Shown piece after piece: positions 29,605 through 41,527 of a stretch of DNA of 64,000 nucleotides (positions are counted from its first letter, which is position 1; each line of letters starts with the position of its first letter). The stretch is from Hafnia paralvei ATCC 29927 (lineage in GTDB: Bacteria > Pseudomonadota > Gammaproteobacteria > Enterobacterales > Enterobacteriaceae), in assembly GCF_001655005.1 (NCBI RefSeq), contig NZ_LXET01000005.1, positions 45,771-109,770 on the forward strand, read 5' to 3'. Below the pieces are notes generated by a model. That model had not been told where the DNA came from. It saw nothing but the letters and a program-made list of their open reading frames with translations, and ran no database searches. A program made the translations under genes and the position numbers.

Positions 29605-30588
29605 TCATAAATTGCCTTTTCGAGCAATCACCGAACCACGATCAACGATCGTTGGTATAAAGACTTCTGGTGCGCATTTGGGATCGATCAGACGTTCGGT
29701 TGCATGCCGTGCCATATCCGTTATTGGGAAATGAAGGCTGGTTAATGCTGGACGTACGAAGGCTGCACGTTCACCGCTGTCGTAACAGATGAGTGAGATG
29801 TCATTGGGAATATTGAGTCGATGCTCGGTGATAGCGAGCAATGCGCCGATCGCCATCTCTTCATTGCAGCAATAAATCGCTGTTGGGTGATGGCTTTGTA
29901 GCAGCTTATCGGCCATTTGATAACCGCTTTGCATATCGTAATCACCTTCCAAACAGGCAACGGGTTGCAATCCTGCTGCTTGCATCGCATCCAAAAATCC
30001 TTGGCGGCGCAGTTGACTTGAAGGTCGGAAGGAGGAACCGCTGATGCAGGCGATTTTGGTGTGCCCAAGTTCGATGAGTCTGTTAGTTGCCATTTGGCTG
30101 GCGCGATTATGGTCGAAAGCGATACAGCGATCTTCAAGGCCAGGAACGAGGCGATCCAGAATTGTAAATGCTTTCCCCTGCTGTGCTAGCTGGCGCAATT
30201 GCTCGTCACTGAGCGCTCTGACGTGCAGAATCAGCCCGTCGCAGCGTAAATTATATAGACGTTGGATTGCCTGCCATTCATTTTCAGCGCTGTTTTTCCC
30301 CTGAGTCACCAGAAGCTGTTTGCGATGGCTTTCGGCCTCACTCTGTACATTGTCCATCAGCGCGCCGAAAAAACCTCCGCGATAGGATGTGGTGACTAAA
30401 CCTAATGTTTGGCTTTGGCTGGAGGCTAATGCTCTGGCTGCGGGGTGAGGGCTATAGCCTAGCTCGGCAATCGCCATTTCAACCATGAGACGCGTCTTTT
30501 CCCTGACGTTACTGTCGCCATTAACGACGCGTGAAACCGTGGCGCGAGATACCCCAGCGCGGGCGGCAACGTCTTCAAGAGTGGTCAT
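29605..30588 (-). CDS. LacI-family transcriptional regulator, probably of the adjacent PTS operon
   Basis: A 327-residue LacI/GalR-type repressor: the N-terminal helix-turn-helix TTLEDVAARAGVSRATVSRVVNGD (residues 2-25) with the hinge helix HPAARALASS, then a periplasmic-binding-protein-like effector domain (LGLVTTSYRGGFFGALMD, ICYDSGERAAFVRPALTS). Start 30588 has AGGAA seven bases upstream; the longer frame adds 21 unrelated residues. It lies after the GH4 glucosidase gene, codirectional, separated by a palindromic repeat. I infer it binds the operator at 34247-34266 and senses a phosphorylated beta-glucoside; a CelR/AscG-type role is likely but not proven. Not the AraC-type ChbR of E. coli. 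Confidence 0.88.
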   Translation of the reverse strand: MTTLEDVAARAGVSRATVSRVVNGDSNVREKTRLMVEMAIAELGYSPHPAARALASSQSQTLGLVTTSYRGGFFGALMDNVQSEAESHRKQLLVTQGKNSAENEWQAIQRLYNLRCDGLILHVRALSDEQLRQLAQQGKAFTILDRLVPGLEDRCIAFDHNRASQMATNRLIELGHTKIACISGSSFRPSSQLRRQGFLDAMQAAGLQPVACLEGDYDMQSGYQMADKLLQSHHPTAIYCCNEEMAIGALLAITEHRLNIPNDISLICYDSGERAAFVRPALTSLHFPITDMARHATERLIDPKCAPEVFIPTIVDRGSVIARKGNL

Positions 30589-30607
30589 GGTTAATTTCCT
30601 TATGTCC

Positions 30608-30727
30608 CCGTCATACTTCAAGTTGCATTTTTGTTGGCTGCCTTCACTCACCCCAATGACTGACTAGAGTAGCTCATCTGGGGGCTCTCACTGGCCGCCT
30701 TAATGCAACTCGAACCATTTAGGGTAT
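30608..30727. repeat. Palindromic intergenic repeat of the Yersinia/Serratia type
   Basis: A foldback element with arms TTCAAGTTGCAT (30617-30628) and ATGCAACTCGAA (30703-30714), one mismatch, and inner pairing CCCCA (30651-30655) with TGGGG (30679-30683). The right end continues ATTTAGGGTATA. From memory this resembles palindromic repeats seen in many copies in Yersinia, Serratia and Pectobacterium chromosomes. It lies between the glucosidase gene and its regulator. Confidence 0.75.
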
Positions 30728-30821
30728 AGCCGTTTTGAGTCCAACATTGCTGGCAGCTTTAGCACGTCGGCGAGCTAGGTTTCTACCCCAGCAGCGCGAT
30801 GGGCTGGGGTATGCTTGCTCA

Positions 30822-32129
30822 TTAATTAAATTGTGGCAGATATTCTTTGTTAACCGCCAGCACTTCATCTAATAAAGGTGATGCCAGTGCGGCATCGCCA
30901 ATGAGTGGGTTAGTGACCAGCGCCAGAAGCGCCGATTTTCTGTCGCCGTGTACTGCGGCTTCAATGGTTAAGCGCTCAAATGATTTCACTTCTTGTGTGA
31001 GTCCAACCATTGAGACGGGCAGAGAGCCAAAGGCCAACGGATGAGCACCTTGGGCATCCACAATACAGTCAGTTTCAATCACAGCATCATCTGGCAGATC
31101 GCGGATCGCCCCGTGGTTTGGTGTGTTAACAACCAGACGCGTGCCTAGATTGTTGTGGATGGCGCAGATCAGTTCCAGTGCGACCTCTGAATAGAAAGAG
31201 CCTCCGCGGAAGCTGAGCTGCTCTGGCTTGTGGTCTAAATGCGGATCGGCATACAGCTCAAACAGCTCTTTCTCGACTTTCATCACCTGTTCAGCGCGGG
31301 TTCCGCCTTCGCTGGCTTCAGCCATTTCATCTTTCAACATTGAGCGTGTTTGATAGAAATAACGATGGTAAGGGCAAGGGATCGCCCCCAGTGCGCGCAG
31401 GAATTCCGGTGGCCAAGGTTCTTCTTTTATGTTGTTCATGGTCAGTGCCGCGCCATCGCACAACATGTCGATCACTCGCTGTGTTTGGTTTTGTCCGTCT
31501 GCGGTGACCTGATGTACCCACACCATATGATTCAATCCAGCAAAGCGTAGTTGAACGTCCTGATAAGGGCGCTGCAACATTTTTGCGATCATATGGTGCA
31601 TGGTGACCGGTACGTTACACAGGCCGATGATTTTGGCTTTGGTATAGCGAGAAACGGCTTCGGTGACGATCCCTGCCGGATTGGTAAAGTTGATAATCCA
31701 CGCATCGGGCGCTAACTGCTCAACTTTACGAGCGATATTCAACATCACGGGGATAGTGCGCAGCGCTTTGGCAAAGCCACCAACGCCGGTGGTTTCTTGT
31801 CCAATCAAACCAAATTTCAAACCGAGACGTTCATCGGCGGCACGAGCGGGAAGCTGCCCCACACGCAGTTGAGTTAATACAAAACTTGCGCCGCGGATGG
31901 CATCGTCAGGCGAAAAATGTACGGTGACTTTTACGTGCTCAAGACCATTGCGTGCCAGCATCCGGCGGGTCAAATCGGCAATGATATCCACTTTGTGATG
32001 GCCAGCCTCTACGTCTACCAAGGCAAGTTCAGACAGCGGAATTTGTTCTGAACGCTGGATAATGCCTTCCACCAGTTCGGGAGTGTAGCTGCTACCGCCG
32101 CCAATAATGGCAATTTTTATCGGGATCAT
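30822..32129 (-). CDS. 6-phospho-beta-glucosidase, glycoside hydrolase family 4
   Basis: Hydrolyses phosphorylated beta-disaccharides such as cellobiose-6-phosphate or chitobiose-6-phosphate in the cytosol through an NAD- and Mn-dependent redox mechanism. The 435-residue protein has the N-terminal NAD fold [17 protein letters not shown] (about residues 6-22), the [10 protein letters not shown] segment, and the metal-binding cysteine and histidine of [12 protein letters not shown] and [10 protein letters not shown]. It belongs to the CelF/ChbF/LicH group. Its start overlaps the IIA stop by 4 bp, so it is the last structural gene of the operon. Confidence 0.93.
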   Translation of the reverse strand: MIPIKIAIIGGGSSYTPELVEGIIQRSEQIPLSELALVDVEAGHHKVDIIADLTRRMLARNGLEHVKVTVHFSPDDAIRGASFVLTQLRVGQLPARAADERLGLKFGLIGQETTGVGGFAKALRTIPVMLNIARKVEQLAPDAWIINFTNPAGIVTEAVSRYTKAKIIGLCNVPVTMHHMIAKMLQRPYQDVQLRFAGLNHMVWVHQVTADGQNQTQRVIDMLCDGAALTMNNIKEEPWPPEFLRALGAIPCPYHRYFYQTRSMLKDEMAEASEGGTRAEQVMKVEKELFELYADPHLDHKPEQLSFRGGSFYSEVALELICAIHNNLGTRLVVNTPNHGAIRDLPDDAVIETDCIVDAQGAHPLAFGSLPVSMVGLTQEVKSFERLTIEAAVHGDRKSALLALVTNPLIGDAALASPLLDEVLAVNKEYLPQFN

Positions 32130-32470
32130 GCGAGGCTCTCCTCTTGATCTTGCATAGCAGATTCTTCAGGCAGTCGGCGATACAGTTCGATCATATCTCC
32201 CGCCAGATCCTGAATGACCATGGCATTCATCAGATGATCCTGTGCGTGCACGGTAATCAGATTAATTTGTAATTTTCCACAACCCTCATCCATGCCAATC
32301 AGCGTCGTCTGGATGCCGTGTGCTTCACGCGTAGCCGCTCTGGACTCATCCATCATTTCTTGCGCACCGACAAAATCTCCGGCTCTGGCGCGTTGAAGCG
32401 CCATCAATGCACTGCTACGAGCGCTGCCTGAATGAACCAACAGCTCCATGATCGTTTGTTCAAAATCCAT
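32126..32470 (-). CDS. PTS lactose/cellobiose-type EIIA component
   Basis: Takes phosphate from HPr and passes it to the EIIB subunit. The 114-residue, all-helical protein has the phosphorylation histidine at residue 75 in TVHAQDHLMNAM and an N-terminal EQTIMELLVHSGSARS typical of the Lac/Chb family (PF02255). It sits between IIC and the GH4 enzyme. Confidence 0.93.
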   Translation of the reverse strand: MDFEQTIMELLVHSGSARSSALMALQRARAGDFVGAQEMMDESRAATREAHGIQTTLIGMDEGCGKLQINLITVHAQDHLMNAMVIQDLAGDMIELYRRLPEESAMQDQEESLA

Positions 32471-32499
32471 AATTCCTCCGATACATCTTTCAAATCGGT

Positions 32500-33825
32500 T
32501 TAAGGTTGAGGCTGAGTTTCAGCGGCAGCGGCCATTTCTTGGGCTTGCTCATTTTCCTGAGCGAGTAGCTGTTTTTCATAGACTTTAAAGAACGGATACC
32601 AAATCAAGATATCGATAACCATCAGCACTAAGACCAGAATCAGCGCTTTGTAGTCCCAAGCGGCGGAGATCATCGCGCCGAGCGGCGCGGGAGCGGTCCA
32701 TGGGGCTATTGCCACCATTTTTTGTACGAGATCTAAATGCAGCGCTACGTAGGCCAAAACAGCGTTGACCATAGGCACGACGATTAACGGGATAAACAGC
32801 GTCGGGTTCATCACCACTGGGGAGCCAAACAGCAATGGTTCGTTAATATTGAAGATGGCGGGTACTACGCTAAGTTTGCCGATGGTTCGCAGATGAATTG
32901 AACGGCTGCGTAGGTAAAGGATCGCGAGAACTAAGGTAGAACCGGAACCGCCAATACAGACATAAAATGACCAATAAGGTGCGGTGAGTATTTGAGTTGT
33001 TTCCATTCCGTGGGTCATTAACGCAGCGTTGGCGGCAATATTGGCCATAAAAATCGGGTTAAGCAGGCCGGTAACAATGTTGTCGCCATGAATCCCCGCA
33101 AACCATAGCAGGTTGGCAATCAGCAGTGCTAGCAAGATGGCAGGAAGCGTGTCACCGACGGCGATTAGTGGCTGGAAAACTTGCATCACGGCGGCGGGCA
33201 GCAGCAGGTTGAATTCGCTCTGCATAAACAAGCTAACCGGATAGACCGTGAGCAAAATACCGACGACCGGATAGAGTAGTTCAAAGGAGCGGGCTATCGC
33301 CGGTGGAACCTGTTCCGGCATACGAATCGTGATGTTGTACTTTTTCAGTAAACGGATCAGTTCAACGGACCAGATCGCGCAAATGAGAGCAGTGAAAACC
33401 CCTTGGCCACCGAGGTAGTCGAGCGCCATTTTGTTTTCAAGCTGAGGAGCCGCTGCCAGCAGGAATGCCATTAGCGCTAACAGTGCCGCGGTGAGACCGT
33501 CAATTCCATAAGATTTTGCCAGACTATATGCAGTACCCACCGTAACAAATACGCTCATTAGCCCCATTGTCATGAAGAAAGGCATGGTGATAGTGTCCCA
33601 GTGCGCTTTGGCGAAGGAGAGCCATGCTTGTCCGAACGAGGATGTGGTTTGTGCATCAAACGGCGGGTTGGCGATAATCAACATGATACTGCCGATAATC
33701 AGGAAGGGCATGGCTGAAATAAAGCCGTCGCGGATAGCAATGATGTGTCGCTGACTACCGATTTTCCCCGCGAGAGGGGCGATGTGGCTTTCAACCACGC
33801 GCATCAATGAAGCATAGAAACTCAT
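32500..33825 (-). CDS. PTS lactose/cellobiose-type EIIC permease
   Basis: Inner membrane channel that carries the sugar during phosphorylation. The 441-residue protein has about ten membrane segments (SAMPFLIIGSIMLIIA near the start, NINEPLLFGSPVVMNP near residue 275, which is the conserved family NEP motif) and fits EIIC proteins for cellobiose, chitobiose or salicin. The sugar cannot be told from sequence. It lies 63 bp after IIB and 29 bp before IIA. Confidence 0.93.
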   Translation of the reverse strand: MSFYASLMRVVESHIAPLAGKIGSQRHIIAIRDGFISAMPFLIIGSIMLIIANPPFDAQTTSSFGQAWLSFAKAHWDTITMPFFMTMGLMSVFVTVGTAYSLAKSYGIDGLTAALLALMAFLLAAAPQLENKMALDYLGGQGVFTALICAIWSVELIRLLKKYNITIRMPEQVPPAIARSFELLYPVVGILLTVYPVSLFMQSEFNLLLPAAVMQVFQPLIAVGDTLPAILLALLIANLLWFAGIHGDNIVTGLLNPIFMANIAANAALMTHGMETTQILTAPYWSFYVCIGGSGSTLVLAILYLRSRSIHLRTIGKLSVVPAIFNINEPLLFGSPVVMNPTLFIPLIVVPMVNAVLAYVALHLDLVQKMVAIAPWTAPAPLGAMISAAWDYKALILVLVLMVIDILIWYPFFKVYEKQLLAQENEQAQEMAAAAETQPQP

Positions 33826-33888
33826 AGCAGTGACTCCACAAGGTGAAGATAACGCTGACAGGGAAAATAAGACCCAAATAAGAAATCG

Positions 33889-34194
33889 TTATGCGATTAG
33901 CGCTAGCGCCTTATCGAGCACTTTGTCGCCACGTAGCATGCCGTAGTCCATCATATCGATGACGGCAACGGGCTTGCCAAAAGGCTGGGCGATTGCGCTA
34001 AAGCGCGCCAGTTCATACTTCACCTGTGGGCCAAGCAGTATGACATCGGCATCTTGGATACGCTGTTCAAACTCAGCGGCGGGAACGGCTTGAATATCGA
34101 CTTCAATGTCGCGTTTGGTTGCTTCGGTATTCATTCGTTGAACGAGCATGCTGGTGGACATTCCAGCCGCACAGCACAGTAAGATTTTTTTCAT
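33889..34194 (-). CDS. PTS lactose/cellobiose-type EIIB component
   Basis: Receives phosphate from EIIA on a cysteine and passes it to the sugar. The 101-residue protein begins MKKILLCCAAGMSTSML; Cys8, next to AAGMSTS, is the acceptor by comparison with E. coli ChbB. Start 34194 is supported by GAGG six bases upstream; an earlier in-frame ATG at 34206 has no site. First gene of the operon IIB-IIC-IIA-glucosidase, controlled by the operator at 34247-34266. Confidence 0.93.
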   Translation of the reverse strand: MKKILLCCAAGMSTSMLVQRMNTEATKRDIEVDIQAVPAAEFEQRIQDADVILLGPQVKYELARFSAIAQPFGKPVAVIDMMDYGMLRGDKVLDKALALIA

Positions 34195-34246
34195 CACCCG
34201 CCTCACAAATCAGATTAATAAAAGAGAATTATTTGTTGTAATTGTT

Positions 34247-34266
34247 AAATGAGAGCGCTCTCATTT
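34247..34266. promoter_or_regulatory. Perfect 20 bp palindrome, probable LacI-family operator
   Basis: AAATGAGAGCGCTCTCATTT reads the same on both strands and has the central CG of LacI/GalR-type operators. It lies 53 bp upstream of the EIIB start, where a repressor would block the promoter. The core TGAGAGCGCTCTCA resembles the TGGGAGCGCTCCCA site of actinobacterial cellobiose regulators (CebR/CelR). I infer that the LacI-type protein at 29605-30588 binds here. Confidence 0.85.
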
Positions 34267-34351
34267 GTGTTTAAGACTAGCAACTTTCCTCAAACGGTTT
34301 GGGAGATGGTTCGCAAAAATTGACGATGGAATAAACGAGCTAAGGCTAAAT

Positions 34352-34367
34352 TGTGATCTTAATCCCA
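34352..34367. promoter_or_regulatory. Candidate CRP site between the PTS operon and ppiA
   Basis: TGTGATCTTAATCCCA: perfect left half (TGTGA) and a 4/5 right half of TGTGAN6TCACA. It lies about midway between the divergent EIIB and ppiA starts. E. coli ppiA and PTS sugar operons are both CRP-controlled, so either could use it. The flanking 34267-34532 region otherwise holds only promoter sequence. Confidence 0.5.
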
Positions 34368-34532
34368 AATACTTACGGAGGTTAGTGCTGAAAGTCGGCT
34401 TTTTATCGGACTTATCCCATCGTTAAGTAAATGTGAGTAAATGGGTAGCTAATAGGTCTAGGCCTAATTAGAATCGTTAGGTTAATTTGTTGTTCACCTG
34501 CTTTGAAAAAGCCCGTTGAGAAAGGATGTGTC

Positions 34533-35099
34533 ATGTTCAAAAGAGTATTAGTCACCCTAGCCGCGCTATTTTCGCTGACGGTATTGGCTCCGGCCGCTCT
34601 AGCTGCCAATAGCCATGTTTTACTGTCTACGACTGCTGGCAATATTGAGATTGAGTTAGATAGTCAAAAAGCGCCGGTGTCGGTGAAGAACTTCCTCGAC
34701 TATGTGAACAGCGGGTATTACAACAACACGATTTTCCACCGTGTAATCCCTGGCTTTATGGTGCAGGGCGGCGGTTTCACTGCGGATATGCAGCAAAAAA
34801 CCACGAATGCGCCTATTAAGAACGAAGCTGATAATGGTTTACGTAATCTGCGTGGCACTATTGCGATGGCGCGTACGGCAGAAAAAGACAGCGCGACTAG
34901 CCAGTTCTTTATTAACGTTGCGGATAATGCTTTCTTGGATCACGGCCAGCGCGATTTTGGTTACGCGGTATTTGGTAAAGTGACAAAGGGAATGGATGTC
35001 GTGGATAAGATTGCTCAGGTACGCACTGAGAACGTCGGTCCATACCAGAATGTACCTTCAAAGCCGATTGTTATTACGTCGGTGAAAGTTCTGCCATAG
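34533..35099 (+). CDS. ppiA: Periplasmic peptidyl-prolyl isomerase A (cyclophilin)
   Basis: Periplasmic cyclophilin that speeds proline isomerisation during folding. The 188-residue protein has a signal peptide ([21 protein letters not shown], cleavage near residue 24) and the cyclophilin core [37 protein letters not shown]. Start 34533 has AAGGA upstream and fits E. coli PpiA (190 residues). In E. coli yhfG, fic, pabA and argD follow; here yhfG and fic are missing and a foldback element fills the gap. Confidence 0.95.
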   Translation: MFKRVLVTLAALFSLTVLAPAALAANSHVLLSTTAGNIEIELDSQKAPVSVKNFLDYVNSGYYNNTIFHRVIPGFMVQGGGFTADMQQKTTNAPIKNEADNGLRNLRGTIAMARTAEKDSATSQFFINVADNAFLDHGQRDFGYAVFGKVTKGMDVVDKIAQVRTENVGPYQNVPSKPIVITSVKVLP

Positions 35100-35104
35100 T
35101 TTCT

Positions 35105-35268
35105 AAAACTCCCGCTGACGGCTAACGCCGTTCATTGAAGAGGTCGAGATACACGGATCCACCACACCGCGGGGTGCTCTGGCAGCTTACGCCGCTATGA
35201 CCCCATCGGTGTGCTCTTCCTAAAATCGAATTTAAGTGAACGATGTTACGCTGACGGCGGGCGTTTTA
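35105..35268. repeat. Nested foldback element between ppiA and pabA
   Basis: About 164 bp that pair with themselves in nested layers: imperfect outer arms 35105-35135 and 35238-35268 (TAAAAC...CCCGC and GCGGGCGTTTTA), then GAAGAG (35138-35143) with CTCTTC (35215-35220), CACACCG (35164-35170) with CGGTGTG (35208-35214), and GGGGT (35172-35176) with ACCCC (35201-35205). It fills nearly the whole gap between the converging ppiA and pabA and its right arm includes the pabA stop codon. It could act as a two-way terminator or be a repeat-family member. Confidence 0.7.
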
Positions 35269-35847
35269 CTTTTGGCGCCGTAAAAAATTCTGTAATAGCT
35301 CGTGCCCCTGTTCACTCAAAATACTCTCTGGATGAAACTGCACACCCTCAACGTCTAGGGTGCGATGGCGTACGCCCATAATTTCATCTTGTTCGCCGTT
35401 GTTTTCGCTCCACGCTGTGATTTCCAGACAGTCGGGCAGCGTTTCTTTTTCCAGAATCAAGGAGTGATAGCGGGTCACCGTGAGTGGATTATTGAGGCCA
35501 TGGAACACGCCACTGTTGGTATGGCGAATCACACAGGTTTTACCATGCATGACCTGACGAGCACGAACAACCTTGGCACCAAATACCTGCCCCAATGCCT
35601 GATGCCCTAAGCAGACACCGAGCAAAGGTATCTTGCCTGCAAAATGTTGTATAGCAGCCAAAGAGATACCGGCTTCATCGGGTGTACAGGGCCCCGGTGA
35701 TATCACCAGATGCGAAGGTGCTAGGGATTCAATGTGTTCAAGCGTTAGCTCGTCGTTGCGGCGCACCACAACGTCTGCCTTGAGCTCACAAAAATATTGA
35801 TAGAGGTTATAGGTAAAAGAGTCGTAATTATCGATCAACAACAGCAT
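35266..35847 (-). CDS. pabA: Aminodeoxychorismate synthase glutamine amidotransferase
   Basis: Glutaminase subunit that supplies ammonia to PabB for 4-amino-4-deoxychorismate, en route to folate. The 193-residue class I amidotransferase has [12 protein letters not shown] at the start, the nucleophile cysteine in [13 protein letters not shown] (about residue 79) and the His-Glu pair in GVQFHPESI. It could in principle be TrpG, but length and neighbourhood fit PabA. It runs opposite to ppiA and argD, unlike in E. coli. Confidence 0.92.
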   Translation of the reverse strand: MLLLIDNYDSFTYNLYQYFCELKADVVVRRNDELTLEHIESLAPSHLVISPGPCTPDEAGISLAAIQHFAGKIPLLGVCLGHQALGQVFGAKVVRARQVMHGKTCVIRHTNSGVFHGLNNPLTVTRYHSLILEKETLPDCLEITAWSENNGEQDEIMGVRHRTLDVEGVQFHPESILSEQGHELLQNFLRRQK

Positions 35848-35943
35848 CAGGGGTTCGCTTTGCGCAGTAAAAATATCAGATGCCCCGATGATAAATCATG
35901 CGGGGCACAAGTAAGAGGGGCATGAGTAAGAATAGTTATAGCG

Positions 35944-38919
<2,976 letters not shown>

Positions 38920-38974
38920 TGCTTGGCTGTACGGGAGCGGTGTAAGACATCTAACTCATGGGGTAATTGATTGT

Positions 38975-39382
38975 TTATTTGGCGTCTTTTACAGATTGAG
39001 ACAAACGCTTTACCGCTGCCGTCATATCATTGCAGTTGGATTCATATCCATAGTTTGGAATGGATTTAAGGCCATCGATATATTTTTGTTGAGTTGCGCT
39101 GTTGTTGGATTGGATCGCCAATGTAGAGGTGGTGGCTAAATCAGCAATCATGTAGGAGTAGCAAAGGTTAGAACTTAACCCTTGCGAAAATGTGCCAATG
39201 AAATACGCGAGTGGCATGACTGAAATGACGGAAAGCGTAGTGAACACGATATGTATTAGCGGGTATTTTCTGAATAGCAGAAGAGAAACAATAAGTATTA
39301 TTTGAAATGATATTAGCAGTAAAAATTGTATGTTCATCAATAGTTTAGCGTTTATCTTGGCATAAAGAAGAATATACGCCAT
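38975..39382 (-). CDS. Hypothetical two-pass membrane protein
   Basis: Unrecognised 135-residue protein with two hydrophobic segments (IQFLLLISFQIILIVSLLLF and LIHIVFTTLSVISVMPLAYFIG) followed by a hydrophilic 65-residue tail containing two cysteines (SNLCYSY, YESNCND) and ending in SQSVKDAK. Composition is AT-rich compared with neighbours, which fits acquired or fast-evolving DNA. The start is uncertain: ATG 39382 (MAYILLYAK), ATG 39337 (MNIQFLLL) and an upstream TTG at 39433 overlapping yhfK are all possible and none has a good ribosome site. It follows yhfK in the same direction. Confidence 0.55.
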   Translation of the reverse strand: MAYILLYAKINAKLLMNIQFLLLISFQIILIVSLLLFRKYPLIHIVFTTLSVISVMPLAYFIGTFSQGLSSNLCYSYMIADLATTSTLAIQSNNSATQQKYIDGLKSIPNYGYESNCNDMTAAVKRLSQSVKDAK

Positions 39383-39405
39383 TTCTTGAAAGACACGGGA
39401 GAAAT

Positions 39406-41484
39406 TTAATCCCTTAATCGACGGCTCATCCAAATCCCATGATGTGGTCGTTGCCGCCAGGCTATCGATGAAATGGTATGCATGGCGCGCAGGTGCGCAA
39501 TGATTCGGCGTAGATGGACTTCAATCTGGGTTACGGGCATTCCACTGGTTTCCTGCTCATCAGACTGGAAGACGGCGGCGTTATTGCTCAAGGTTGGTCC
39601 ATCGTGTTCTAAGCGTTGCTGACAGAGCTGCAAGGCGATTTCACAGCGCTGCAAATAATCTTGCGCTAGGTTTTCAGTCAACATGTAGTGATCTCGGGCG
39701 AGGATTGTCATTGCGTTAAGATGCTCCACGATAAACTGGCTGTGAGTGATCCACAGACGCATGTCGGTCAGATATCTGGAATCAAACCCCGGCTCCTGCA
39801 TCGCCTGATTTAGCGAGGTGAATACGGCATTATGTGCCTGATTGACCTTCATGCGGGCATAGGCTAAATCGGTTGCTTTCGGTTCAGGAGAGAGCAGTAG
39901 GCGAAGCTCATCTTGATATGCCTCTAGTGCCTGATGAGCATTTTTGCGCAGTAGACCACTTTGCCATTGTGGCCATAGCCAGATGGTACTTGCGAAGGCG
40001 AGAATACAGCCGAGTACGGTATCAATCAGTCTTGGAACCAAGAAATGGAGCCCATTGAGCTGTAAAAGCTGTAGGGTATAAACGGCAGTTACGGTGAAAC
40101 CAATCACCGCCAACCCGTAGTTTTTACGTAGTACCAAATAGGCTGCAATGGTGATCACCAGCATACAGGCCAAGGTGACATTTAGCGGTAGGTCTAACTG
40201 TAGTAATCCCGCAGCAATAATCAGTCCAGCAAAGGTTCCTAGCGCACGGTGCTGGATCCTCACCCGCGTTGCATTATAGCCATTTTGAATGACCAGCATG
40301 GTCGTGAGCAAAACCCAGTAGGGTTTTGGCAGATGGAATAACATCCCCAAACTGCTGCCCGCAGCGAGAGTAATGCCTAAACGCGCTGCATTACGTAGCG
40401 CTACGGATTTAAATGAGAGATAGGCGCGTAATGCAGGCCAGAAAGGAAGGCGTTGCTGTGTAGACATCAGATTGCGCTGATAGAGAGGACGCTGACGAAC
40501 TAGCAATCGAGCTACACGGCTAAAATGGTAATAGCAAAACTTTCCAACGGGGTTATCTGGGTGCTGATTAGCCAGCTTTTCCAGCGCGGCTAGCTCGTTA
40601 TCCATCGAAAAATGTTTGGGGTAGCGGTGATACAGAATATCGCCAGCCACCGTTCTGAGCCTCTCTGATATGACTTGAGCGTTGCGGCGCAAAATAGCTT
40701 CAGCCTGACTTTTGGCGACTAGGCTTTGCACTTCATCGGGCTGAGATAAGCTAACGGTAATATGTTCTTGAAGATCCAATGCAACTTGAAAATAGCGCAG
40801 TAGACGTTTGTACTCAGGATTATGCACCAGAGATAACATGTGCATTTGTTGGTAGAGCTGGGTAATTAAGTCCATCACTTTTTGCTGGCGCTGTAGCAGC
40901 GGCGGCAAGGCCGTTTCTGGATCGATATGCTGAGTCAGCAAGCTATATTTGGCGTCCATATAGTCGCCTAGCTGCGTGTAGAGCTGGCTGAGATTTTCTC
41001 GGATCGGCTGCCCTTTCCATAAGAGAAACCAGAACCAAGTAAAAGCGCCATACCAGATGGTGCCAACAATATAAAGCAGTGGCCCATGCCAGATGGGAAC
41101 TGTTCCAGCCATACTTAGCGTAAATATCGAAGCGACGAGTGCTGCGGGAAGAAGCCTAGCGTGTAGGGGGCTGATCTCACCGTTAACGCCGAGCAGTAAC
41201 GCAAGCCCAAGCATGATAAGCGGCAGCGGAATTTGCCATAGCAGGCATTGTTGCAATAAGAAACTGGAAAACGCGAATAGGCTGCCGCCAACGATTAATC
41301 GTTTGATGAAGCGCTTATGAGGAGTATCGAGCCCTGCAATGTTGCAGCAGGCTGGCACCAAAGAAAACATTAGACCAAGCTGTAGATTGCCGGTCAGTAG
41401 GCCAAATAAAACAGGGAGGCACAGCACCAGCGTTTGACGCAGTGCATAGTTGACTTCCGGGTGGTAGATAAACCGCCGCCACAT
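39406..41484 (-). CDS. yhfK: YhfK, FUSC-family inner membrane protein
   Basis: A 692-residue inner membrane protein of the fusaric-acid resistance/aromatic-acid exporter superfamily. Two blocks of membrane segments (residues about 12-150 and 365-490) alternate with cytoplasmic helical domains, as in YccS/AaeB. It matches E. coli YhfK (696 residues), e.g. VPACCNIAGLDTPHKRF, WPQWQSGLLRKNAH and AWRQRPHHGIW at the C-terminus. Substrate is unknown. The position beside crp is conserved. Confidence 0.94.
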   Translation of the reverse strand: MWRRFIYHPEVNYALRQTLVLCLPVLFGLLTGNLQLGLMFSLVPACCNIAGLDTPHKRFIKRLIVGGSLFAFSSFLLQQCLLWQIPLPLIMLGLALLLGVNGEISPLHARLLPAALVASIFTLSMAGTVPIWHGPLLYIVGTIWYGAFTWFWFLLWKGQPIRENLSQLYTQLGDYMDAKYSLLTQHIDPETALPPLLQRQQKVMDLITQLYQQMHMLSLVHNPEYKRLLRYFQVALDLQEHITVSLSQPDEVQSLVAKSQAEAILRRNAQVISERLRTVAGDILYHRYPKHFSMDNELAALEKLANQHPDNPVGKFCYYHFSRVARLLVRQRPLYQRNLMSTQQRLPFWPALRAYLSFKSVALRNAARLGITLAAGSSLGMLFHLPKPYWVLLTTMLVIQNGYNATRVRIQHRALGTFAGLIIAAGLLQLDLPLNVTLACMLVITIAAYLVLRKNYGLAVIGFTVTAVYTLQLLQLNGLHFLVPRLIDTVLGCILAFASTIWLWPQWQSGLLRKNAHQALEAYQDELRLLLSPEPKATDLAYARMKVNQAHNAVFTSLNQAMQEPGFDSRYLTDMRLWITHSQFIVEHLNAMTILARDHYMLTENLAQDYLQRCEIALQLCQQRLEHDGPTLSNNAAVFQSDEQETSGMPVTQIEVHLRRIIAHLRAMHTISSIAWRQRPHHGIWMSRRLRD

Positions 41485-41527
41485 AATGAAAGAAACCCGT
41501 GCAGCGATGCTACACGGGCATCATTTA

